NCBI GenBank assembly: GCA_043758775.1
Contig: JAYVMU010000040.1
Location: 1 to 64,000 of the forward strand
Source: JACMMS01 sp043758775
GTDB taxonomy: Bacteria; Pseudomonadota; Gammaproteobacteria; Burkholderiales; Methylophilaceae
DNA: 64,000 nucleotides
Reading direction: 5' to 3'
The notes beneath the pieces are model-generated. The model made no database searches. It saw nothing but the letters and a program-made list of their open reading frames with translations, and was not told the origin of the DNA. Below, in pieces: positions 9,770-17,941 of this stretch (its first letter is position 1; each line of letters begins with the position of its first letter). The position numbers were made by a program, and so were the translations under genes.

Positions 9770-12247
9770 TTGACTCACTATAAATTGCATAAGCCATTGT
9801 ATAACCAACCATCTTTTTCTTATTCAGCAAAACACTATTTGATGGCATTTTGCGCCTCGCTTTTTTTCATGAAAAGTACGCTTGGTCACGCCGAGATATT
9901 GAGCTTAACACTAGAGAATCCACCAGAGCCTGCAGGAACCCTGCAAATTGAAGGCGATACGTTAGAAATGCATTTTGATCGCATGGTACATGCTAGCGGT
10001 GACGCGATTGTGCGAAAAGACGAACAAACTTTACGTGGTGATACTATTGATTACAATATTCAGAATGACGAATTACATGCACTAGGTAATACACGTATAG
10101 ATACCCCTAATGGGCATGTCACAGGTCCTGAAATTCGTATGGTTATGTCAGATAGCTCTGGCGAAATGCCTAATGCCTCAATTATTTTGGATAAGCGACT
10201 AAGCACGCCGGTCAAGCCTGCTGATAATGTTAGCAATACCAACACTGTTAACCAAGCTGCACTATACAATAATGCATCTAGTGGCAGTTTAGATTCTCAA
10301 TTGGATACTGAGAATAATGACCCAGTTAGTAGTGCCAATAGCTCTGTTTCATCGCGTGCTGATGCCAAAATGATATTATTTGAAGGACCTGATAAAAAAC
10401 GTTTAAAAAACGCGCGTTACACTACTTGTGAAGCAGGTGTAGATGACTGGTATATAAAATCTACAGATCTCACGCTTGATAGTTATACGCAAACAACCGT
10501 CGCTAAAAATGCTTATATTCAATTTAAAGGTGTGCCGCTATTATATTCACCTTACCTAAGCTTCTCATTTAGCGGCGAAAGACAATCCGGTTTAATTACA
10601 CCTTCGGTAGGTAGTACCAGCAGCACTGGTTTCGAAGTCACAGTCCCTTACTACTGGAATATTGCACCCAATATGGATGCCACATTTGGAACACGCTACT
10701 TAAGTAAACGCGGAGTGCAATTACAAGGCCAGTTTCGCTATTTAGATGAGCGCTATTTTGGTATAGATAATGTTGAATATATGAATAATGACCAAGAAAC
10801 TGGAAATAGAAGATATTACTTAAATCTACAACACACACAGAACTTTGGTAATGGCTGGTCAGCTGGCTATGACTTCGAAAAAGTATCCGATAATCAATAT
10901 TTTTCAGATTTGTCTACTCGTATTATCAATACTAGTACTGTTAATTTGCCTCAAGGCGCCCACATTGCCTACTCTGGCAGCATATGGTCGTTTTATGGTT
11001 TAGTACAAAAATACCAAACCCTTGATGAATTATCCTTCCCCTACCAAGTTTTGCCACAACTCAATCTCTCAGCAAGCAAAGACTGGGATAACTTCACCAC
11101 CAACCTGGTTAGCCAGTATACTTACTTTGACAGGGACCCAAAAGCACCTCTAGCGGCTACGGGTAGTCGCGCTGTAGCCTACCCAACCATCACTGCTTCA
11201 TTTTTAAAACCATATGGTTTTATCACACCAAAGTTTGGTGTCAATATGACAAGTTACAGCCTCAAGAACAATGACTTTGTTATAAATGGCGTAAATGTTA
11301 CTAACAATACAGCCTCACGCGCCTTACCCATTTTCAGCTTAGATAGTGGTTTGTACTTTGACCGTCAAGTGAATATCGTTAAAAACAGCTATACGCAAAC
11401 GATTGAACCGCGAATGTATTATGTATACATACCCTACAAAAACCAAGATCAACTACCTATTTTCGATACCAGCATTGCCGACTTAAATTTTGGTACCTTA
11501 TTTAGTGAAAACCAGTTTACAGGCAACGATCGCATCAATAATGCCAATCAACTAAGCTTAGCAGTGACATCGCGCATGATAGATAATAATTCAGGTGAAG
11601 AGCGTATTGCTGCTACTATAGGCCAACGTTTTTATTTTACTGATCAAAAAGTAGTATTGCCTGGACAATTGCCAACAACACGTGGTACTTCCGATATTAT
11701 TGGCTCACTCTCCGCTAAATTATCTAGTAAATGGAATTTCGATACGTTTATACAATATAGTCCAGAAACTAATAAGCTGGATAGAAGTAACTTTCAAGCA
11801 CATTACAATCCCGAACCAGGCAAAGTATTTAATTTCAGCTATCGCTCTAACAATACTTTAATTACTCCATCAGATACTATACTTAGACAATTTGATGTAT
11901 CAGGCCAATGGTCACTGGGCAAAGGCTGGTATGGTATTGGTCGCTGGAACTATTCATTAAGTGATCACCAACCTATTGAAGGTTTGGCGGGTTTAGAGTA
12001 TGACGCAGGTTGCTGGCAAACCCGCACCGTGATACAACGCGTTTCCACACCCACAGCTTTTTCCACGCCCACAGCTTTTTCCACACCCACAGGCCAAGCG
12101 AATTATGGTATATTTTTTCAACTTGAGCTTAGTGGCCTTGCTTCTATTGGCTCAAATCCGCTCCAACTCATAAAACGTGATGTAAGCGGGTATCAACCAA
12201 TCAATCAACTTCCAGATACTACCAGACAGCAGAATTACTCTCCTTAA
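9770..12247 (+). CDS. lptD: LPS-assembly protein LptD
   Basis: Outer-membrane beta-barrel that, with LptE, inserts lipopolysaccharide into the outer leaflet. The order is a signal peptide ending GHA at residue 41, an OstA/LptA-like jellyroll (about 55-140), a Ser/Asn-rich insert (about 150-198), then the LptD barrel. The start is uncertain. The TTG at 9770 gives the signal peptide its only basic N-region, while the ATG at 9842 would leave none. The mature chain has only two cysteines, C220 and C748, so only one of the two E. coli interdomain disulfides can form. Near the C-terminus an 18-bp tandem repeat encodes STPTAF units. surA follows after 27 bases. Confidence 0.95.
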   Translation: MTHYKLHKPLYNQPSFSYSAKHYLMAFCASLFFMKSTLGHAEILSLTLENPPEPAGTLQIEGDTLEMHFDRMVHASGDAIVRKDEQTLRGDTIDYNIQNDELHALGNTRIDTPNGHVTGPEIRMVMSDSSGEMPNASIILDKRLSTPVKPADNVSNTNTVNQAALYNNASSGSLDSQLDTENNDPVSSANSSVSSRADAKMILFEGPDKKRLKNARYTTCEAGVDDWYIKSTDLTLDSYTQTTVAKNAYIQFKGVPLLYSPYLSFSFSGERQSGLITPSVGSTSSTGFEVTVPYYWNIAPNMDATFGTRYLSKRGVQLQGQFRYLDERYFGIDNVEYMNNDQETGNRRYYLNLQHTQNFGNGWSAGYDFEKVSDNQYFSDLSTRIINTSTVNLPQGAHIAYSGSIWSFYGLVQKYQTLDELSFPYQVLPQLNLSASKDWDNFTTNLVSQYTYFDRDPKAPLAATGSRAVAYPTITASFLKPYGFITPKFGVNMTSYSLKNNDFVINGVNVTNNTASRALPIFSLDSGLYFDRQVNIVKNSYTQTIEPRMYYVYIPYKNQDQLPIFDTSIADLNFGTLFSENQFTGNDRINNANQLSLAVTSRMIDNNSGEERIAATIGQRFYFTDQKVVLPGQLPTTRGTSDIIGSLSAKLSSKWNFDTFIQYSPETNKLDRSNFQAHYNPEPGKVFNFSYRSNNTLITPSDTILRQFDVSGQWSLGKGWYGIGRWNYSLSDHQPIEGLAGLEYDAGCWQTRTVIQRVSTPTAFSTPTAFSTPTGQANYGIFFQLELSGLASIGSNPLQLIKRDVSGYQPINQLPDTTRQQNYSP
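12042..12095 (+). repeat. 18-bp tandem repeat within lptD (about 3 copies)
   Basis: Three head-to-tail 18-base units (12042-12059, 12060-12077, 12078-12095). The first two differ by one base and the third diverges in its last few bases. They encode STPTAF, STPTAF, STPTGQ near the end of the LptD barrel. The unit is a multiple of three, so copy-number change would alter loop length and not the frame. Confidence 0.9.
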
Positions 12248-12274
12248 AATTACACCTTGTGACCATAAAAACTC

Positions 12275-13603
12275 ATGAAATTAACCAATATATTTAGACT
12301 TTTTACTGTGCTTCGTTTGTTAGTGCTATGCCTTCCATTATTTTTCAACCATGCTGTTCATGCAGCCAACGAAATCAATCCAATGGATCGGATTGTGGCA
12401 GTGGTAGATCAAGGCGTCATTACTGAACAAGAGCTTAATGACCATATTAAATCGGTAAAAGCACAACTAGAAAAACAAGGTACACCTCTACCGCCAGATA
12501 ATGTGTTACAAAAACAAGTCTTAGAACGCTTGATTTCAGACAGTCTACAGTTGCAATTTGCAGCACAAAGTGGAATAAAAGTTGACAATACACAACTAGA
12601 TAAGACTATCGAACGTATCGCAGAACAAAATAAATTGCCGCTAGAAGAATTCAAACAAGCACTGGAAAAAGATGGCGTTAGCTTCCCAAAATTTCGTGAA
12701 GATATTCGTACAGAGGTCATATTGGCACGTCTTCGTGAACGTGAAGTAGATAATCGCATCAACGTGACTGATGCTGAAATAGATAGCTTTCTGACCACAC
12801 AAGCGGCAAGTGGTGGTAATCAAGGTGAGTATGAAATATCACACATTCTAATTCGCACACCAGATGATAGCTCACCTGAAGTCCTGCAAAAGCTAAAAGC
12901 TAAGGCTGATGATGTCGTCAAGAAACTACAAAGTGGCGTAAGTTTTGCAGAGGTATCGGCAAGCAGTTCTGATGCACCCAATGCGCTTGAAGGTGGCAAT
13001 CTAGGCTGGAAATCCGTAGCACAAATCCCTGCATTATTTGCTGATGCACTTAAAACGATGCAAGTTGGTGAAGTTTCACAACCTTTACGTAGCCCAAACG
13101 GTTTTCATATTCTTAAACTTACTAATAAACGTGGTGGTGGCGCACCATTAATAGTTGAACAAACACATGTAAGGCACATCCTCATCAAGCTCAACGAAGT
13201 GCTTTCAGAAGCCGATGGCAAACGCAAATTAGAAGGCATTAAAGAACGTATAGACAATAAAAGTGTTAAATTTGAAGACATGGCACGCCAATACTCAGAA
13301 GATGGATCAGCCAATAATGGTGGCGATTTAGGCTGGGTAAATCCTGGCGATACTGTGCCACAGTTTGAAAAGGCAATGAATGAACTAAAGATCAATCAGA
13401 TTAGCGACCCGGTACGCACGCCGTTTGGCTGGCATCTAATTCAAGTATTAGATCGCCGCCAGCAAGACATGAGTAAAGAGGCGGAACGCCTAAAAGCGCG
13501 TCAAGAGATCCGTGCGCGTAAATCAGAAGAGGCATATCAAGATTGGCTGAACGAGTTGCGTGATCGGGCTTATGTTGAGTATCGCCTGGAAGACCAGTTC
13601 TAA
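12275..13603 (+). CDS. surA: Periplasmic peptidyl-prolyl isomerase/chaperone SurA
   Basis: Chaperone that escorts outer-membrane proteins, including LptD, through the periplasm. An N-terminal signal peptide ends VHA (about residue 30). The SurA N-domain follows, then two parvulin PPIC domains (about 184-285 and 294-395), each with the HILI signature (EISHILIRT and VRHILIKLN), then a C-terminal helix that completes the core. Its 442 residues are normal. It lies between lptD and pdxA in the widely conserved order lptD-surA-pdxA-ksgA. Confidence 0.96.
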   Translation: MKLTNIFRLFTVLRLLVLCLPLFFNHAVHAANEINPMDRIVAVVDQGVITEQELNDHIKSVKAQLEKQGTPLPPDNVLQKQVLERLISDSLQLQFAAQSGIKVDNTQLDKTIERIAEQNKLPLEEFKQALEKDGVSFPKFREDIRTEVILARLREREVDNRINVTDAEIDSFLTTQAASGGNQGEYEISHILIRTPDDSSPEVLQKLKAKADDVVKKLQSGVSFAEVSASSSDAPNALEGGNLGWKSVAQIPALFADALKTMQVGEVSQPLRSPNGFHILKLTNKRGGGAPLIVEQTHVRHILIKLNEVLSEADGKRKLEGIKERIDNKSVKFEDMARQYSEDGSANNGGDLGWVNPGDTVPQFEKAMNELKINQISDPVRTPFGWHLIQVLDRRQQDMSKEAERLKARQEIRARKSEEAYQDWLNELRDRAYVEYRLEDQF

Positions 13604-13673
13604 ACATAACATTCAGAAATGATAATATAAGTCAGTCGAATTTTAAGCGAAAATATTTAGGTTAAACCAATAC

Positions 13674-14684
13674 GTGAGTAATTCCCTACCTATCATCGCT
13701 ATTACTTCAGGCGAGCCTGCCGGCATCGGCTTAGACTTATGCGCAATGCTTGCACATCAAGCCATTGCTGCGAATATTGTTGTATTTGCTGATATCGAAG
13801 CCTTAACCGCGCGCGCCAAACTACTGGATATTCCGCTTAAAGTTACACAATATATAGCCACTGACACATCGCCGCACCGAGGCAATGGCACGCTCGTCGT
13901 AAAGCATGTACCGCTGAAAAATAAAACAGTTGTGGCGCAATTAGATGAGAGCAATAGCAGCGCGGTATTAGACATGCTCACACTCGCCACACAAGACTGC
14001 GTTGCGGGCAGGTTTGATGCAATGGTCACAGCCCCAGTACACAAAGGCATCATCAACGATGCTGGCATTGCCTTTAGCGGTCACACCGAATTTTTAGCTG
14101 AGTTGACCAATACTCCACAAGTGGTGATGATGTTGGTTGGCGGTGGCATGCGTATCGCACTTGCCACCACACACCTGCCATTAAGCAGCATCAGCGCGGC
14201 AATTACTCAACCACATTTAGAAAAAACCATACGAATCTTGCATGATGATTTAGTGCATAAATTTGGTTTAGCTAATCCACGCATTTTAGTTGCAGGCTTA
14301 AACCCGCATGCGGGTGAAGGCGGCTATTTAGGCATGGAAGAAATCAATATCATCAACCCAGTATTAGATAAACTAAGGCTTGAAGGCATGAACTTAATCG
14401 GCGCACTGCCCGCCGACACTATGTTTTCACAAAGCAACCTTGCAACTACTGACGCTTTTTTAGCTATGTACCACGATCAAGGCTTGTCAGTACTTAAACA
14501 TGCCAGTTTTGGGACTGGCGTTAATGTCACACTTGGCTTACCTATTATTCGCACATCGGTCGATCACGGCACTGCTTTAGATTTGGCTGGTAAAAGTGGC
14601 ATTGAAATAGGCAGCATGTTGGCAGCTATTGAATTAGCGATTGAGCTATCTAAAAAAGTGGTCGTAAAAATTAAGCCTGTATGA
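13674..14684 (+). CDS. pdxA: 4-hydroxythreonine-4-phosphate dehydrogenase PdxA
   Basis: Oxidises 4-phosphohydroxy-L-threonine in the DXP-dependent pyridoxal phosphate pathway. It shows the N-terminal ITSGEPAGIG motif, metal-binding HTEFLAE around the middle, NPHAGEGG and the C-terminal MYHDQGL metal site. The start is a GTG at 13674, with a rather distant AGG (13659-13661). There is no in-frame ATG nearby. Its 336 residues fit the family. The stop overlaps the ksgA start by four bases (ATGA), as in many proteobacteria. Confidence 0.96.
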   Translation: MSNSLPIIAITSGEPAGIGLDLCAMLAHQAIAANIVVFADIEALTARAKLLDIPLKVTQYIATDTSPHRGNGTLVVKHVPLKNKTVVAQLDESNSSAVLDMLTLATQDCVAGRFDAMVTAPVHKGIINDAGIAFSGHTEFLAELTNTPQVVMMLVGGGMRIALATTHLPLSSISAAITQPHLEKTIRILHDDLVHKFGLANPRILVAGLNPHAGEGGYLGMEEINIINPVLDKLRLEGMNLIGALPADTMFSQSNLATTDAFLAMYHDQGLSVLKHASFGTGVNVTLGLPIIRTSVDHGTALDLAGKSGIEIGSMLAAIELAIELSKKVVVKIKPV

Positions 14685-15457
14685 AACACATCCCCAAAAA
14701 ACGCTTCGGTCAGAATTTCCTAACCGATCAATCGATTATTCAAGCTTTAGTCAACGCCATCACGCCACAAGCTGATGATTTAATGGTGGAAATTGGCCCG
14801 GGCCTAGGTGCGCTTACCCAGCCTTTAATTAAACAGCTACAGCACCTGCATGTGGTAGAAATTGATCGCGATATTATCAGTTGGATGCAAAGCTTCTACC
14901 CGGTTAGTAAAATCACCATTCACAACTCTGATGCACTCAAATTTGAATTTTCCAGCATAGGTAAACGCATCCGCGTCGTTGGCAACCTACCCTACAATAT
15001 TTCAAGTCCGATTCTGTTTCACCTGCTCGACAATGTGCAAACTATTATTGATATGCATTTTATGCTGCAAAAAGAAGTTGTGGAGCGTATGGTAGCCGCA
15101 CCATCAACAGCAGCGTATGGGCGCCTAAGCGTCATGTTGCAATACAAATTGCACATGGAGCATTTACTTACCGTGCCACCAGAAGCCTTTGATCCACCAC
15201 CTAAAGTAGAGTCAGCTTTTGTACGCTGCGTGCCACATGCCACGCGGCCCTCCACGGCAGTCGATGAAAAACTATTTGCAAAAGTAGTATTAAGTGCATT
15301 CGGTCAGCGTCGCAAAACACTGCGCAACACACTTAAAGACTTATTAGATCACAGTGATTTTAATCAATTGGCCATTGATTCGAAGCTACGTGCCGAAAAT
15401 TTATCTGTATCGCAATTTGTAAACATTGCTAACTATATTGCAGCAAAAACCTTATAG
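14681..15457 (+). CDS. rsmA: 16S rRNA dimethyladenosine transferase RsmA/KsgA
   Basis: Dimethylates the two adjacent adenines in the 3'-terminal helix of 16S rRNA (A1518/A1519 in E. coli numbering) using SAM. Visible are the N-terminal KRFGQNFLTD, SAM motif I EIGPGLGALT and the catalytic motif IV NLPYNIS. The C-terminal domain carries the family sequence FGQRRKTLRNTLK. 258 residues. It ends the lptD operon and is followed by a hairpin terminator. Also called ksgA. Confidence 0.97.
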   Translation: MKHIPKKRFGQNFLTDQSIIQALVNAITPQADDLMVEIGPGLGALTQPLIKQLQHLHVVEIDRDIISWMQSFYPVSKITIHNSDALKFEFSSIGKRIRVVGNLPYNISSPILFHLLDNVQTIIDMHFMLQKEVVERMVAAPSTAAYGRLSVMLQYKLHMEHLLTVPPEAFDPPPKVESAFVRCVPHATRPSTAVDEKLFAKVVLSAFGQRRKTLRNTLKDLLDHSDFNQLAIDSKLRAENLSVSQFVNIANYIAAKTL

Positions 15458-15477
15458 TTTTTTAGCTAAGTAAAAAC

Positions 15478-15504
15478 AATAAAGGCGCCAATGACGCCTT
15501 TATT
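15478..15504. terminator. Bidirectional rho-independent terminator after ksgA
   Basis: Perfect 10-bp inverted repeat AATAAAGGCG / CGCCTTTATT (15478-15487 and 15495-15504) with a 7-base loop, placed between the convergent 3' ends of ksgA and the PEP-CTERM gene. The GC core sits inside A and T tracts, so it can serve both strands. Confidence 0.8.
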
Positions 15505-15523
15505 AGCTAACTACAATTTACAG

Positions 15524-16243
15524 TTATACAGTAACAGCTTTGCCTTTACGGCGACTAGCACCTATCCCAAAAAGACCCAAACCTGACAACATTAATGGTA
15601 ACGCTGCTGGCAATGGAACAGCTGACGGCGGTGTAGGAGTTGCTTGTAAAAAATTTTGATATTTGTCACTTTCATAAAAAGTAAGTGTATAAGCGTTGGT
15701 TACACTCCAGCCAGATAAACTATTTAATAAAATACTAGCCTGAGCCAATGCAGCGGAATTTGAACCACTGTTTTTCTTAATGTTTCCAGTATTCACATTT
15801 GAATCATCAAAGAAAAGTTCCCACAGTGCATAATCAAAACCTGCCGCTGCAGCAGCGCTACTAAACACTGTACTGTACGCGTTATCATATAGCTTTTGTA
15901 CATCAGCAAATCGTGTAGCGGCACTAGCAATTTGCGCAGCGCCAGTGTTACCATTAACTGTAAAATCCGTTACTGCCAATGTTTTTGCTGTGTAATTAGC
16001 AAACGATGTTGATGCGAGCTGATATGGATCCACACAAAAAGCGACGATATTCGAGGTCACTCCATTATTTTGTACGGCTAAATTATAACTGCCAATATAA
16101 GCATTACCTATAGCCTGACCGTTCACTGTAGTATTTGAAATAACAGTCTGATTTGGTGATAGGTATTTGAGGCTGACAGTAGTTGCCTCTGCTGACACCA
16201 TAAAGGCGAAAGACATAACTGCGATAATTAGTTTATTTAACAT
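15524..16243 (-). CDS. PEP-CTERM sorting domain protein
   Basis: Secreted protein of unknown function, 239 residues. It has an N-terminal signal peptide (cleavage after SAEA, about residue 20) and a classic C-terminal exosortase sorting signal. This is a VPLPAALP motif from residue 209, a hydrophobic span of about 18 residues, then the basic tail SRRKGK. Such proteins are processed by an exosortase (EpsH/XrtA type) and are linked to exopolysaccharide export. No exosortase lies in this window. The middle is rich in S, A, N and T, with a single Cys in AFCVDPYQ, a pattern common among PEP-CTERM proteins. Monocistronic, divergent from adk. Confidence 0.88.
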   Translation of the reverse strand: MLNKLIIAVMSFAFMVSAEATTVSLKYLSPNQTVISNTTVNGQAIGNAYIGSYNLAVQNNGVTSNIVAFCVDPYQLASTSFANYTAKTLAVTDFTVNGNTGAAQIASAATRFADVQKLYDNAYSTVFSSAAAAAGFDYALWELFFDDSNVNTGNIKKNSGSNSAALAQASILLNSLSGWSVTNAYTLTFYESDKYQNFLQATPTPPSAVPLPAALPLMLSGLGLFGIGASRRKGKAVTV

Positions 16244-16309
16244 GATTATTACCCCATATAGTTTTTTTACTTAACGCACCATAACCAAAGCCAGTATTTC
16301 TTCATATAG

Positions 16310-16319
16310 CCCATATGGG
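16310..16319. promoter_or_regulatory. Short palindrome between the PEP-CTERM gene and adk
   Basis: A 10-bp perfect palindrome CCCATATGGG inside a looser dyad of about 22 bases (16306-16327), in the 200-base divergent region between the PEP-CTERM gene and adk. Could be an operator for either gene. There is no further evidence. Confidence 0.25.
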
Positions 16320-16407
16320 TACTATAGTTAAAATAGGCTTAATATAAGGCTGTATAGCTATAAAATCATGTCCGCTCACATTTAAAATTTCGCTCAAATC
16401 ATCTCCC

Positions 16408-16416
16408 TGATATAAT
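16408..16416 (+). promoter_or_regulatory. Extended -10 promoter of adk
   Basis: TGATATAAT, a consensus extended -10 (TGnTATAAT), ends 27 bases before the adk ATG. No good -35 lies 16-18 bases upstream, which is acceptable for extended -10 promoters. The adk ribosome binding site GGAG follows at 16431-16434. Confidence 0.6.
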
Positions 16417-16443
16417 TTCGCATCTTTTACGGAGCATAAAAGC

Positions 16444-17097
16444 ATGAGAATCATCTTATTAGGCGCACCAGGCGCTGGCAAAGGTACGCAAGCAACTTTC
16501 ATTAAAGAAAAATTCAACATTCCACAAATTTCTACTGGTGATATGTTACGTGCTGCAGTTAAAGCAGGTACGCCGCTAGGTTTAGAGGCTAAAAGCTTCA
16601 TGGATAGCGGCGGTTTAGTGCCGGATGCAGTGATTATTGGCTTAGTAAGCGAACGTATTAAAGATGCTGATTGCCAGGCAGGCTTTTTGTTCGATGGTTT
16701 CCCACGCACCATCCCACAAGCGGAAGCCATGAAAAATGCTGGCGTTGGCATTGATTACGTAGTAGAAATTGACGTGCCAGATGCAGCGATTGTTGAACGC
16801 ATGAGCGGTCGCCGTAGCCACCCAGCAAGTGGCCGCACTTATCACATTAAATTTAACCCACCAAAAGTTGCAGGCAAAGATGATGTAAGCGGTGAAGATT
16901 TAGTACAACGCGAAGACGACAAAGAAGAAGTCGTTAAAAATCGCTTAGACGTTTACCATAGCCAAACCAAGCCACTAGTGAACTACTACTCAACATGGGC
17001 AAATAGCGGTGAAGCTGGCGCACCTAAGCATGTGAAAGTGAATGGTTTGGGTGATATGAATAAGATTAAAGAAGAGATTTTTGCATCTTTGGTTTAA
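16444..17097 (+). CDS. adk: Adenylate kinase
   Basis: Interconverts ATP + AMP and 2 ADP. P-loop GAPGAGKGT at residues 7-15, AMP-binding STGDMLRAA, DGFPRT, and a long-form LID domain starting RRSHPASGRTYH, which lacks the zinc cysteines seen in many Gram-positive enzymes. Its 217 residues match the family. It has its own promoter and a GGAG ribosome binding site. It lies between the PEP-CTERM gene and a frameshifted unknown gene. Confidence 0.97.
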   Translation: MRIILLGAPGAGKGTQATFIKEKFNIPQISTGDMLRAAVKAGTPLGLEAKSFMDSGGLVPDAVIIGLVSERIKDADCQAGFLFDGFPRTIPQAEAMKNAGVGIDYVVEIDVPDAAIVERMSGRRSHPASGRTYHIKFNPPKVAGKDDVSGEDLVQREDDKEEVVKNRLDVYHSQTKPLVNYYSTWANSGEAGAPKHVKVNGLGDMNKIKEEIFASLV

Positions 17098-17140
17098 GAC
17101 TAATGTTGTAATTCTTTAAATTCAAAATCGACTTATTAAT

Positions 17141-17828
17141 ATGACTTCGCCAACTCGGCCGCATGATATTTATTTGCGACAAATGGTTGAAGTCAAAAGT
17201 CGTTTTCGCTCTACGAATCGAATTCTTGGTGCAAAAAAGCCACTTACAAATTGATATAGATAACGAATTTCTATTCCTCCAAATACGTCGCATCGTTGAA
17301 CTTATCACCTTTTCTTCAATAGTCGCAGATGAGTTTCGTTACCAGCGATTACGCCAGATTGATGCAGCATCAAATAATAAAGATAAAGGTGATTACACCG
17401 CCGATTGGAATGCTAGCGAAATACTTGTTAAGCTTTCCAAAATTAGCCCTCATTCTTTGCCACGTCCATTAAGCTCACTGACAGTAATGTCTGATGGCAC
17501 AAAGCACTTTAGCGAGTCAACTGCAAAACTCGCACATGATAGATTGATATCAATCTATAAAACTGCGGGTGGATACTTGCACAGCGCCAACCCTTATAAA
17601 GAAAACGTAATTGAATTAGAACAACAAAAGAAAATTAGTGCGCGCGCACTAATTATAAAAGAGCTTAAGTTCTTAAAATCAGTAATTTGGGAGCACGCTA
17701 AAATTGGCTTAAATTGGAAAGTTGATGCAGACCCAACAGAACTCGATAATCCAAATACTGCATGGATAATATCTTTCGGGGATAGCGGAACAAATGAAGT
17801 TAAGATGCTACTTGCTACTGCAATTTAA
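17141..17828 (+). pseudogene. Unknown protein, split by a +1 frameshift
   Basis: Two overlapping frames make one coherent protein of about 229 residues. The first, from the ATG at 17141, reads MTSPTRPHDIYLRQMVEVKS and stops at TGA 17252-17254. The second continues in the next frame with HLQIDIDNEF from 17241 to TAA at 17828. Removing one A from the six-A run at 17233-17238 joins them as ..ILGAKSHLQIDIDNEF... The downstream frame is open back to 17163, so automated calling would start there with an implausible N-terminus. No known domain is recognised. The protein is soluble, with helical regions and no signal or membrane segment. It lies between adk and leuS. Real mutation or homopolymer error cannot be told apart here. 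Confidence 0.7.
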
Positions 17829-17941
17829 ACTCAATCTTAATAAGTAAGATATTGAATTAGGCGTGCCGCAACCTCCTTCGCTTATTAACATCCTACAAGG
17901 TATAATTCCACATCTAAAAAATTAACCAATAAGCTACTCAC

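Noticed and set aside
12409..12823. Antisense ORFs inside surA
   Set aside because: surA is intact and both antisense products are low in complexity without start signals.
17233..17239. Programmed -1 frameshifting at A-AAA-AAG
   Set aside because: The heptamer is in the right phase for -1 slippage, but the -1 frame stops after a few codons; the downstream coding frame needs +1.
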